The notes under the pieces: generated by a model | The model's input: the letters and a program-made list of their open reading frames with translations, nothing else | Told to the model about the DNA's origin: nothing | Databases searched by the model: none | Source of the DNA: Medicago truncatula | Lineage: Eukaryota > Streptophyta > Magnoliopsida > Fabales > Fabaceae | Length of the DNA: 64,000 nt | Assembly: GCF_003473485.1 (NCBI RefSeq) | Contig: NC_053048.1 | Span: forward strand, 46,264,255-46,328,254 | Reading direction: 5' to 3' | Part shown: one piece after another, positions 10,947 through 22,837 of the stretch | How positions within the stretch are numbered: the stretch's first letter is position 1 | Layout of the letters: each line of letters begins with the position of its first letter | Translations under genes and position numbers: made by a program

Positions 10947-11239
10947 ATATGCACAATTTTTAGAAAATTGGAAATTGTTTGTTATGAGAGAAAGATAAAG
11001 CGCACAAAAAAAATCAAAATTTGTTGGAGAAAGAGAGTAGCAACTAAAAATTATTTGTTACATATTAAATTTATTGGAAAGATAAAGTGTGTGCACAAAA
11101 ATAGGAAATTATTAGTCGATTAAAATAAGGGTATAATAGGAAAAAAGTGTGCAAAAATACACTTCGCTATTTTTGTATTAAAAATTCTAAAACGACACTT
11201 AAAAAGGAACGGAGGGAGTATTTCAATGAAACCAACAAC

Positions 11240-11870
11240 ACTCTCTTAATTCTTATTTTTTTAATGACACTAACAACAATCGTTATTATTGAAAAAGTTG
11301 TTGTTTAAGAGTATAATATATACTACATATAAATAAAATTACCCCAATCAACACTTTTGTTTGAATTTTTCCTTTCCAAAAATACCCTCAATTTTCAATA
11401 CAAATAACACATGTAACAAATAAATAAGAATAAATTTAAATATTAAAACAAAAGTAACAAACACGATATGAGTATATATATATATGTCTGGTTATTTTTT
11501 CCTTTCTCATTTGAAAAGTGTAACAAACTAGATGAATATATTTATATTTACTTTTTCATTATCCCATTTATATCCTTAAAAATTTTTTTTATAATAAAGA
11601 TTGTTGTTGGTGTCATTAAAAAAAGAATTTAGATTATATTTTTTTGTTACATTGTTTGTGTCATTGAAATAGATAATCTTGGTTAGTTTGGTTTTTTTTA
11701 GTTATATCTTGTTTAGTTTGGTTTGTTATAACTTGAAAGCAATAAACATTTATATTTTTAGTTTTAATAAAAATAAAAATAAAATTTTTATTAAAAAAAC
11801 ACAGTTCATAATTTTCAAACGTTAGCGCAATAAAAAGAGCGGAAAGACGGGCACGTGAGTTATTTTGGCC
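11240..11870. mobile_element. Helitron-like non-autonomous repeat copy A
   Basis: Shares with 35335-36716 and 42440-42740 a chain of motifs: TATCCTTAAAAATTTTTTTTAT, GTTGTTGGTGTCATT, AACTTGAAAGCAA, and TTTTCAAACGTTAGCGCAAT followed by AAAAAGAGCGGAAAGACGGG. In other copies the last part forms a hairpin (AAAGACGG..CCGTCTTT) ending in CGCTAG, the arrangement of a Helitron 3' end. Copy A stops in the hairpin and runs into unrelated sequence at about 11861. Confidence 0.45.
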
Positions 11871-11874
11871 ACTA

Positions 11875-11985
11875 AAAGTAGAGAGATGGTTTACGCTGGT
11901 GCTCTCCTTAAGATATCAAGTTCGATTCTGCTTGATGCCAATAATTTCAGGAAAAAAAATTAAGCTTCTTAAAAAAAAAAAAATC
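11875..11985 (+). mobile_element. SINE-like remnant
   Basis: A segment with AGTTCGATTCT (Pol III B-box-like) is preceded by GGTTTACGCTGGTG and followed by two A-rich runs ending at about 11983. The layout resembles a tRNA-derived SINE, but the A box is poor and no target duplication was found. Confidence 0.3.
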
Positions 11986-12176
11986 TTATTTTAAATAAAC
12001 AATCCAAATATTGATAATTTAGTGAGAAAATATTATTGAACAAATTTTACAAGATGTTTATGTATTTTCTGTTGTATTTCTAGTCCAGAATATGTATAAT
12101 TATAGAAATGATTTAGATCACAATAAACAAATTAATTAGAAAACCAAATTTTGTAAATTGTAAATCGTCATTTAAA

Positions 12177-12891
12177 AGTAGGGTAAATTACCCTGACCTC
12201 CCTTGAGGTTTCTTTAAATAACACACAGACACCTCTAGTTTCTAAAAAACAGTCACCTCCCCTATAAAATAACACCGTCAGCATAAAACGTTAGCTTCTT
12301 CTTTTTGAACAATTCTAGTTTATTCTTATTCACTGCAGCACAACTCTGATCCTTGTAATCTTTTTTTACATTGTTCAAGATCTACTATTCATTCATTCGT
12401 ACTTCACGTTGATGAAGAAGAATGGGAAAGGGTGATTTTGCAATTAACTTATAATCTTTGTATCTACTTCCCACTGCTAGAAGATTTATCTTCTCCATTT
12501 TCAACATTATTACTCTGGCTATCAAAATCACAGAGCAGTGCTGATTCTCTAATCCCTAACAAGTATATATGCTAGGATGTTAAATGATTAAAAAACAAAT
12601 AGAAAAGAAATATAATATTTTGGATAACAAGAGTAGTGTAATATTCTTTTCTCACTATTGAAAAAGGGCGTGGGTGAAAATTGTTAGGAGTTGACCCTTC
12701 CTCAATTTGTATTCCACAAATTTCCACAGTAGCCAAGAACTTTAATTTTAAATGAGTTAACGTCAACAAATAAGGGAGGTATGTGTTAATTAGAGAAACA
12801 AATAAGGGAGGTCAATGTTCAATTCTAAATTAGAGGGGGTTTTTATGTTATATAAAGAAACTTCAAAGGAGATGAGTGTAGTTTACCCTTA
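12177..12891. mobile_element. TIR element, about 715 bp
   Basis: The left end TAGGGTAAATTACCCTGACC, followed by CTCCCTTGAGGTTTCTTTA, matches the inverted right end (TAAGGGTAAACTACACTCAT, then CTCCTTTGAAGTTTCTTTA). The repeat arms are about 65 bp and imperfect. No transposase frame is present, so it is a non-autonomous element; the target duplication is unclear. Confidence 0.6.
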
Positions 12892-13680
12892 AAAATATGA
12901 AAGGATCTACTTTCATCAGTAGTTAACTAACCTTCAATGATGAAGGTAGTTCAATTGTTATTCCACACATGTCATACATGAAGCCATAACACATTCATAT
13001 TAGAACTAGTAATTAATCGACGTTGGTCCAACGTTGGTTAACTAACGATGACATCTTTTCAATTTCTACCTTGATAGGTAGCTCTAAATTCACAATGATG
13101 ATTATCCATTACTCAATCAAACCACATATGCTAAATAGGTTGCTAAAAAAAAAAGGATTCATTATTTTTAAATAGGTTGATGATTATCCAACTAGTTCAA
13201 TTTGTTATAAACTAAGTTTTGACATTACCAAGCAATTTCTTAGAAACTCAAACATAATGTTAGGTAGTATTTACATCACGATAATTACTAGATGTGCAAT
13301 CTAGAGCAACAATATAACGATAATTACTCACATGTAAGTCTTTTTGCTTTTTATTGTGCTAACTCGTGTATATATATTATCAACAATATTTATTGAAATT
13401 TGCGTGTAAATTATAAATAATATTTTATATAATTTTTTTAATATTGATTAAAATTATAAATATAAATATTTGTGATTTTCAAATCTAACAAATTCAACAA
13501 ACCATATTTATTTTTTGATATTGACAACAATAATATAACAAAATAACATTATTATAGTAAAATATGTTTAACTGTATGGTTGGAATAACAAAAAAGTCAA
13601 TCCAAATTTTGATATAATTTTAGTGAGAAGTTATTATTGAACAAAATTTACTAGATTTTAGCTCAAAATATATTTTAGGT
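12892..13680. other. Gene-free stretch upstream of F-box copy 2
   Basis: AT-rich with no gene seen. The 3' end (from about 13610) is the conserved promoter block shared by the F-box copies. Confidence 0.5.
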
Positions 13681-13685
13681 TTAGA

Positions 13686-13693
13686 TATAAATA
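13686..13693 (+). promoter_or_regulatory. TATA box of F-box copy 2
   Basis: TATAAATA in a block almost identical to that before copy 1 and located 56 bases before the ATG at 13749. Confidence 0.6.
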
Positions 13694-13748
13694 ATAGACG
13701 TATTGAGCATTCATATGATGCACCCTTTCTTTAAATCGTTTGCCAAAG

Positions 13749-15181
13749 ATGTCGTCTTCCTCACATAAAAAGAGAAGGTTGAGAAAATCTTCCAAGGTAG
13801 ATAGGATTAGCGACCTACCGGATTCAATTCTGTGTCACATACTCTATTTTCTTCCAACCAAACTTGCTGCAACCACAAGTGTCCTCTCAAAGAGATGGAA
13901 ACGATTGTGGCTATCAGTTCTCTCCCTCGACTTTGACCCTAGCGGCTTCAAAACTTCTGATCTCTTTCTCCATGTAGTTTACTCAACCATGTACCGTCGA
14001 GAAATTACACTACCAATCCATTCGTTTCGCTTCAAGTCTCGTAGTTGTCGCATCCAAAAGGATGTCAATCAATTTGTGTACCATGTACTGCAACGTGGAA
14101 TACAAAACTTGTACCTCAATCTATCTAAGAGTTGTCGCTATTTAATTAAATTACCTGCTACTATTTTTAGTTGTAGAACACTAAAGGTTCTTAGGTTGAG
14201 AAACTTAACGGTGGGAGATATTTCTCAAGTGGATTTATATTTACCTAGTCTTCAAACTCTCCATTTGCATAAGGTTGATTTTGGATCTCATGAACAACTG
14301 ATGAAGCTTTTATTAAGCTGTCCTATTCTAGAGGATTTGGAAACAACTAAAAGTTGCTTTATGTTCGGTCTGAGTAACCGTTTTTTGGTGGACTTTATAA
14401 CCTTACCTAATATAATCAAGGCAAGGATTAGTGAATTCTTTGTTCCACTTAGTATGGTTTGTAAAGCAGAGAACTTACGTATAGAAAAAGTGGTATGTAT
14501 ATCGTGGTGCTAACTCCTAAATAAACCTTTAATAAAATTGTGATTTCGCACTATACATATTTAATGTTATGTCTTGTGTAACTCTTGCAGTGGATGTTCA
14601 CATATTGCATGCAACTTCCCATGTTTGAGAGTCTGATTCACTTGGAGCTTAGCTTAAATTTTAAAATTTGGTATCCGAGGTGGGAGTGGTTGCTCGGAAT
14701 GCTCAAACATTCTCCCAAACTACAGAATCTTACCATCCAGGTTTTGTAGATACTATTTAGAATATTTTTTTCTTCTTTACTCTTTTTTTGGGTGAATCTT
14801 TTCTTTACTTTTTATTTTTTGGTGCATTTTTCCTTATATTAAAACTCTAATTCTATGTATTTTAATTTTAAAAAGAAAAAAAATGTGAATTGTTGGCAGG
14901 ATAATAAGGCTATAGAAGAGGCAATTGATGAATGTTGGAAGGATCCACCAATAGTTCCGGAATGTCTTTCATCGCAGCTCAAAACATGTCACATTAGAGT
15001 TTACAAAGGCACAAAATATGATCTCGAATTTACAAAATATATTATGGAGAATTCAAAAGTACTAGAAACTATGACAATTAATAGTACACGTTCCCTAGAT
15101 ATGAATGTGAAGTACCAATTGTTAATGAAACTATCTTCATATACAAGAGGCTCTACGACATGTAAACTTTTATTTGATTGA
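13749..15181 (+). CDS. F-box/FBD-type protein, copy 2 (three exons)
   Basis: Predicted SCF adaptor with the same plan as copy 1. Exons are inferred at 13749-14492, 14591-14740 and 14900-15181, all phase 0 with GT/AG borders (acceptors TGCAG and GGCAG), giving 391 residues. The F-box is [15 protein letters not shown] through [11 protein letters not shown]; leucine-rich segments include VLRLRNL and [11 protein letters not shown]; the C-terminal FBD has [10 protein letters not shown] and [12 protein letters not shown]. The first exon is closest to copies 1 and 4. The ATG at 13749 is chosen because upstream in-frame codons offer only TTG. The reading frame is intact and all splice sites are good, so this looks like the best-preserved copy. 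Confidence 0.88.
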
Positions 15182-16440
15182 TCACGGCTTGGCCATATCA
15201 GTTCTACCTTTTACGGCATAGAGATTTTTCAAATAGATATTGTCTTTCAAGTAACTAGTTGATTCTACATTCTCTTAACTTTATTTTTTTTTATTTTGTT
15301 ATTGCATATTGTTTTTAATTTGAAATTAGGAGATATATCAATGTATATCATTTTCCATCAGTTGTTTTACATTAGGCTAAAATATGGTTTTGGTCCCTGT
15401 AAATATGCCTCGTTTTGGTTTTAGTCTTGTAAAAAAATTTTGTTGTTTTTGGTCCTTGCAAAATCTTTGATTTTGCAGGGACTATTTCTCTAATAAATGG
15501 GTTTAGTCATCATGTGTCACATGTGCAAATCATCACAAAAGTGGAGTCAGGGACCAAAACCAAAATAAGACATATTTGCAGGGACCAAAAACAACAAATT
15601 TTTTTTGCAGGGACTAAAACCAAAACGAGACGTATTTGCAGGGACCAAAACCATATTTTAGCCTTTACATTATTAAAGTGTGTGATATACGAATTTGTGT
15701 TTCGTAAGTTTGCCACTGGTATTTTATCAAGCATGTAGTTCTATGCTAGAAAAGAAACTTTTCTTTTTTAAGCTCTTTTCACAAAATTATGACTCTACAC
15801 ATGATATCCCATCTACTAGATAGTAATGGAATGTCTTCATGACACTATAAACTAATAGATGAGGAAACAATAGTGAAATGCAGTTTGTAGAGTGAGATAA
15901 GTGTTGAGAGCAGGCTAAAATGAGTAGGAACTTCTTGGAGTTGGAGGAGGCCATAAAATCTGTGTGGATATATAAAGGATTTGAGTGGAATGGCTGTGAG
16001 ATTAAAGGGGGATATTCATAAATCATGAAGCAAGGTTAATAGAAGAGCTTTTCATTGGTGAGATTAAATGAATTAGAATGTTTGATGGTAATAGAAGATT
16101 CATTAAGTTTGTTAGCCGACGTGCCAGAATGATTTATAGTTTTTATTTTATGTTTTTGATTGGAGATTATTGCAAGAAAGATTAGGAATACGGTCTTGAA
16201 TTGATAAAGAGTTATAGACATGCATATGGCCACTGCAGTTTTCATATGCAGATTAAAAGTTGAAGTTTGATGGGCATTAAATAAAAAAAGAATCTGGAGG
16301 TATCCTTAATATATATGTAATGGAATTAGGTGGGGTGCTGGTTTTTTATGGAACAATGAGATGTTTATATGTCTAAGTTGTGGATTATATAGATCAGGAT
16401 TTCCTTGAGCCTACTCATGTATCTATTTGTTTTGAAATAA
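15182..16440. other. 3' flank of F-box copy 2
   Basis: Contains the MITE at 15374-15664 and then, from about 16050, sequence homologous to the 3' flank of copies 1 and 3. No separate gene is supported; the small frames on both strands at 15510-15738 lie in the MITE. Confidence 0.5.
15374..15664. mobile_element. TIR MITE, 291 bp, 7-bp duplication
   Basis: The left end AGGCTAAAATATGGTTTTGG, followed by TCCCTG, is matched by the inverted right end CAGGGACC plus AAAACCATATTTTAGCCT. TTACATT flanks both sides (15367-15373 and 15665-15671). The internal sequence is built from repeated GGTCCCTGCAAAT-like blocks and has no gene. Confidence 0.75.
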
Positions 16441-19400
16441 CAAAAGAAAAGGTTCTACTAAATTATATGAATCTCACAATTTAGAATCAATGAAAAAGAG
16501 TGTATTAAAAGCGTGTGTTAGATAGTATTATTAATATATTTTTCTTAATCCAAATGCACAATAGCAATTTGATCGTCTCTTCCATTTATTTTTGGTGTGC
16601 TTGTTGATCTTATACTTTTGCTTGTTGATCCTTCTCCCTTTGCATTCTCCCTCCTTTGGGGTGAAGAGTTTCTTGAAGATAGTATTGGAGAATGCAGAGG
16701 GAGAATTGTATTCAATTTCTTTACATCCATACCTCCACCTTCCATTTATATTAGGCTAAATTGCACTTTTCGCCACCTAAATTTCAAAATGTTGGGATTT
16801 TGACCACCTAATAAAAAAATAGCAATTTTGACCCCCTTTCGTTTTAAAATTGTTGAGAAGACGCCACATGTCCTAAAACAGGGGTCATAATCGCAACTTT
16901 TTGAAAAGATAAGGGATCAAAAGATCATATTTCCCTTATGTTAGGAGGTCAAAAGATCATATAAGGGGTCATAATACAAATGTGACTCATTATTTTATTT
17001 CTCTTAGTTGTACTAAGCGTTTGAATAAAAAAGTGATTATTGATGATGTAAACCTTTAAAAAATGACACCATTTTTGTTGTCGATAATGCAATACCATTT
17101 TTTCGATAACTTCAAATTCTTCTTTTTCGTTCCACTTGATCTTCTTCTGCTATCTTCTTCTTCAACTCCTTCACTCGTCTCGGTCTCTCATCTCTTCCAC
17201 TTGATATAGGAGATATTCAACATATAAATCATCCACATATGGGATGGAAATAGGATATTCAAGATAAAAAAGCATAGTATATATACTTGCTCTTAAGATG
17301 ATTCCAAAATTTGAATGTGAACTTGTAAGTATCATTTACAAAGCATAGTGACTTTTAAATATTATTTCTAAGAATAATACAAACATCTTGCATCGTGTTA
17401 TTGTGTTGACCACTTGAAACCGTGTAAGAAACATACTTAGATTTAACAAAAGAATAATGAGAGAATTTTAACTAAGAACGTAACTAACATAGAGCTTTCA
17501 ATTGAAAGTGATAGTCGCCTAAATATCTGACAAAAATTATCACTTTATTTGAAAGGTCAGAATGAGTCCATAGGCTTGGCCTCAATTTTATATTGGATTT
17601 TACACATCATGAAATGTTAATTTTTCATCTCCGATTAAAATTTGAAAGATGTATATTCCATTATCATTTTTCTTTTACAAAAACAATTATCATTTTTCTT
17701 TTACAAAAACAAAAATTTCAATCACAAAAGCAAAAATGTCAAATGTGATATGAGGAATTTCTGAAGTCCATCAATGATATCTCAATTACATCATTCACTT
17801 ATTATAAACTAAATTTTCATTGTGTATTCCTTCCTATGTGTCAACTTAGATTGTTAAGTACAAATCCATGTTAATATGAGTTCAATTATGCTCGATGATA
17901 GAGAAATTAAACTGCATAGAGATTGAAAAACAAAATTAAAAAGGGTTATAGAGAAAAAAGAAAGGCCTGAGAGACATTGAGATTTAAATGAGTCTCATAA
18001 TTGAAAAGAAAAGAAGAAACAAAAATAATATAAGGGTTAAGAAACTGAAACAACATGTTAAGATAAATAAATTTGCATTCGGAGCAAAGAGTAATGGACT
18101 AATTGCAATTGAAACCAACCAATGAAAATAATTTACTTTACAGTAAAAAAAAAAATCTCATTTGTGCATTACATTTGAAGTGAATTAATCAAAGAAAATA
18201 ATAGAAATTACAGCACTCTCATCCGTCACCAACACACAAATTAAACCCAACCATGCACGCATATATAGAATTAAATTGCAACTATTGTCCATTATGTTTG
18301 TGTGAGTTTCTTCTTTGACGCCTTATCTCTTTTGGGATTAGAACTTCTAATCCGGTCCCTGCACCCTAAGAAAAAAAAAAAACATTTTAAAACAACCATT
18401 GAAAATGTAATATTGATGAAGAGATAAATTAGAATTGTTACCAAAGTTTGTATTCCCCAATTGAGAAGTGTCTGCATTGGTTTTTGCATTCAAGCACCGA
18501 AACTAAAATTGCATTTCCATTCATGCATATGAATTGTTGACTACCGCATATAAGTAATTCCAACCACCCCTGCTGTTCTTATATTTTGTCGTGTAGACAA
18601 AACTCCCCTCCCCTCCCCTCCTTTTACTTTATGTATCTCTTCACATTTACGACAACCAAACATCCTTTCTCCGGCGACGTGCCTGGTGCTCCATCTCCCC
18701 TTCTATCATTTTCCCTCATCTCTTTATGTGGGTGAGTTGTGTAAAGATTAAATCTGATAACCTCCTTTGTTGTGCGGTTTATTTAAAAAAAACTAAACAA
18801 TTAAAACTGGATGGAAACTCTTTTTTACCGTTAAGTTTGTTTTTGCCTTTAACAGTTGTATATATTCGCTTCTTCATACTGCTGCATGTTGTAGTTACTC
18901 TCATAACGTGTTGAAGTAATTGGTGGCAACAAAGGGTAAATTTGAAAATAGAAAAAATCAAACCATACAATTGAAGAGTACATTAACTCCTTCCTTGTGA
19001 GACTCATCTACTCCCTGAAAGAAGAAAAGATAACCTTGAACCATGATCATTGGTTCAATGTAATTGAAAATAAGACTTGCATTTAAAAACTTGTAAAAAT
19101 GATAAATTGCATTGCAATTGTCATCTCTCTGCTCCTGTCGTCTGATTTTTTTCCTTGACAAAAAATAATGAAGCCGCTCAATGCTTTTTGCTTCAATGAA
19201 ACCGATCAATTAATTAAGAGAAAAAAGTATAAACTACTAAAGTATTACGTTTATCCCTACAACTTAGTCACCACCACTACCACAAAAATGCAGTCCTTTT
19301 CTTTATGCCTTTTTTAGGTTCACACCATGTGGAAGATGAAAACATATAAGCAAGATGTGTAGTAAAAACCAAACCGAATTAAAGAATAAAAGTCAATTAA

Positions 19401-21305
19401 TGATAAAAGAATAACAAAGAAACATGGAAGCAGAGAAAGAAGTTAAATAATAATGGAATGAAAAAGAAGTTTACAGGGTGAGATTAATGGTGTACATAAC
19501 CGTTCAAATCACAAATGTTGTATTATCCAAAAAACGGTGGTTACAAAAGGGAAACTTTCCACAAATTCACATATAATTAAAAACCAAAAACAAAAATCTA
19601 GACACAACAAAAGAAGAAGAAAATAACAAAAAAAACATTTAGTTAGATTTAGAATCAAAACTAAATTGAATAAATAAGTAAAAACTTCAACGTGAAAAAA
19701 ATCAATTAAAAAGAAAAACTGAATATTGACAGCGGTTGATTCATGCATGGTGTCCTCATCATGTTACAAAGTTGTTGTCAACTAAATTTCGGAAGTAAAA
19801 AGAGACAAACAAAGGAGAGGAGGAGATTTAGAGAGAGGGAGAAAAATAAGACAGGGGGTTATCATGTTGTCGCAAACCTTAGCAGTGTGACGCTCCTTCT
19901 TATATAGTTTGAATTACGCACCGCTCTTTTCTGCTTCCACAGCGAAATTTCTTTTGTGACTACAATGCAGATCTCAGCATTTCCCCAGGAGGTTCCCTCC
20001 TTTCCTTTTTTTTTTTTGGCAGTTAATTCTTTAGTTTGTGTTTGATTGAGAGCATTATTTTTCCATTCTTCCTCCTGCACTTCTCCTCCCCTCTTTCTAT
20101 TGCACATTTTTTCTTTTATAGAACAAACACATACTATCTATATCTATTCTCCTTTGGTTTGTGTGATTTGAAAGCTTGAAAGGAAACTAAATGAAGAAGT
20201 GACCGTGTGCGTTAGCCTACAATCGAAAACTGAAACTTAAGTTAGAGCCAAGTTTAAAACCTTGATTGTGTTGTTCCGATAACATATTCTGACTCTTCTA
20301 TACAAAAATTTGTCTTTGCATATGGAAAAAGAAAGAAACAGGTTATGTGGTGGTTTTTTTTTTTTTGTAGGGATACAAATGTGGTGGTTCTATTACAAAC
20401 AATGTTGTTCCAGAAAGAAAGAAAAAAACCGTTGAGAAATTATATTGGCACATTTGAGGGAAAAAACCGCAAAGGTTAAATAGAAAAGAAAAGAAAAAAA
20501 GTAATTAAAGGAAATTGTAAAGGGTAGAATTGGAATGTAAAATAGGCTACACCAAAAGAAAAATATTGCATTTATTAATAGGTATAGATTTCTCTCTATT
20601 GATTTCTTATGATGCTTTTTGTTTTGGCAAATTCTATGGTACACCAAGTCGTAAAATTAATAATAAATGAGTTGTTTTTTTGAAGAAAAATAATTATTTT
20701 CTATCATTGACAACTAAGATAATTATATTTTATTTACCAAAAACTTCGACGAAATAAAATTTAATTTTTAAGAATTTTTATTACTCATAACAATGAATAT
20801 TGATTATTTTTTATGACAAAATGTAAATTTTTTAATATGATCCTTATAAACAATGAAATGATGATTTTTCTTATGAAATGATGTTTTCTAAAATATAAAT
20901 ATTGACAAATACCTTTTTATTTCATTAAAGTGATCGTTAATTTATATATTTTGTGAAACAAGAGTACCAGTACACTCAAAATTATAAGTATACCATAGAA
21001 GTTCCCTTTTGTTTTAGCTAGGACGCTCTTTATAGTGATTCAAATAGGAACAATCGATAACAATAAAAATAACATATGGAAGTTCCTTGCCAGTTTTGGC
21101 TTTAGTTTAGGGTTTTGTTGTGCTAGTTCGGATCCCGTATTCATTAGTTTAGCGCTGTCGTCGTAGCTGTTTCTTGTATTTCCACTTGTTTGGTTTTTGT
21201 TTTCCTCTCGTGTTTGTGGCTGGTCGGTATGTTTCCTTGATTATGGCTTTCCTCTTTACATATTCTTGATGGGATTAACTTTTTCAATAATAAGTTTTGT
21301 TGATT

Positions 21306-21354
<49 letters not shown>

Positions 21355-22037
21355 GCGCGCTAAACTTTCCTATAAAATGAAATATTTTTGGGTCATTTAA
21401 AAGGATAAGTATACTTTTGAAAAAGATACTTATAGTTTGTTATAATATAAAAATTAAAATAATAATTTATAAAAATTATATTCCATAATAGCTTTAAAAA
21501 AAATTATTAAAATTTATCAAAAGTAACACGGGGCATCTTTGGACCGGTCCATCTTAAATAAGCCCATAACATAACAAAATAAAAAGAGGTGAACCCTAGA
21601 TCCTATTTATATACTGATCCCTTACTCTTTAATCTTATTAGGTTGCAACAACTTAACCCTAGAAATTTGGCTCCAAAATTGCAGCATTAAATGCTAAGTG
21701 AGATAACCCTAAAAAAATTTGGCCCTAAAGTGTTTGGAAATTTGAATTTCAAATTATTTTATTGGAACAAACCTACTAGCATTTACCAATATATGTTATT
21801 AATAACAATGATATTTTCCAAAGCAAAAATTTGACCCATATATGCTATTTGAAATTCAATTTCTCCCTCATTCACTCCTTATTTTGTGTAATTGTTGTGT
21901 CCCTTCCTATTTTCATGCAACATTTAGTGCATTCTTTACTGAATAATTGGACGGTTCCATGATATCAGACTTTTAGAATGCATTGAAATTCCTCAGCTTT
22001 TAATATTAGGGTTCCAGCTAAAAACGAATTATCTCTC
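16441..22037. other. Long gene-free stretch
   Basis: I see no convincing gene in these 5.6 kb. At 16752-16990 a repeat-derived block begins TTAGGCTAAATTGCACTTTT with recurring 'GGGGTCATAA' and 'GGTCAAAAGATCATAT' segments. A CCCCTCCCCTCC tract lies at about 18605. Short frames (for example 18292-18489, 19509-19748, 20393-20647) are low-complexity AT-driven frames with no family resemblance. A dinucleotide array is listed separately at 21307. Confidence 0.5.
21307..21352. repeat. (AT)n microsatellite
   Basis: About 23 uninterrupted AT units, immediately followed by TTCGCGCGC, a short GC-rich alternating run unusual in this AT-rich context. Confidence 0.9.
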
Positions 22038-22837
22038 TTCTTCCTCATCGCTCACCACTCTGTAGTCTCTCTCTTTCTACCAATCTTCTTTCATTTGCTT
22101 CTACAATAATTTCTCAGCAACGAGCAACTCACCATTTTCTCATCGGAAACCTGTCCCTCCACCTTTTCATATGTGTCGCTGAACTTAGTGGCGGGGGTTG
22201 AGGTAATGCCTAGATATGCTTCTCTAATGGTAGCAGATCATTTGCTGTTCAATTGGAGAAATTGAATCGTTTATTTTTCTTTGATTTTTATCGTTCTTAC
22301 TAATTTGTATTTTTTTATTTTATTTTATTTTATTTTGATTTGAACTGAAGTACCTGTAACTTTTGATTTGAACGGAAGTCACAATATATCATGGACGACT
22401 TTGTGATTTTTTAGTTAACAAAAATAGATTTTTTTTCAAAAACCAACGGGTCACATATTACAACATATTACCTTCTCCTTTGTTTATGACCCGGGCGGTA
22501 GCACGGGTAAAAGTTCTAGTTTCACACTAAATTTGTATTGCTTTCCGTGGAGAACTTCTAACTTCTTCTTGTCGTAGTTTATGTTACGGTGTTCTGTTTA
22601 ATAGTAATCTAGTTTTTTTATATGTTGATGATAATAGTAATAATTTAGCTTTTTAAGGGTTGATGAGCTTCGGTTCAGAGGTTAATTTTCTTTGGAATAA
22701 TAGATAAAGATGTTAGGTCGATTTAATTTGGAATAATAGATAATGATATTTTTTGTAATGTTTATAAATATCATCATCACTGTTCTTTTAACAACATGAT
22801 TATTTCCTATGATGCAGAATAATTGAAACCACACAAA
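22038..22837 (+). promoter_or_regulatory. Probable 5' leader with intron of the IST1-like gene
   Basis: A CT-rich leader (TCTCTCTTCTTCCTCATCGC and on) at about 22030-22200 ends at GGTTGAG followed by GTAATG (22203). A matching acceptor GATGCAG ends at 22817, 20 bases before the ATG at 22838. This fits a plant 5'-UTR intron of about 615 bp. It is an inference from sequence style only. Confidence 0.4.

Larger units (their letters stand above)
6546..11220. mobile_element. Foldback/MITE-type element with three nested insertions
   Basis: The left end (TACTCTCTCCGTTC) and right end (GGAACGGAGGGAGTA) are inverted repeats. The match continues for about 270 bases on each side (for example GCGAAGTGTATTTTTGCACAC and CTCATAACAAACAATTT, both present inverted at 10950-11190). 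A second inverted axis lies near 7400 (ACGACACTTAAAAA facing AAGTGTCATTTTAGGG). Subtracting a 285-bp MITE and two solo LTRs leaves an element of roughly 1.16 kb. TA sits at both termini, in keeping with a TA target site. Related fragments occur at 2851-4240. Confidence 0.75.

Noticed and set aside
15510..15738. Frames of 74 codons on both strands
   Set aside because: Both lie largely in the 291-bp MITE and consist of its GGTCCCTGCAAAT repeats.
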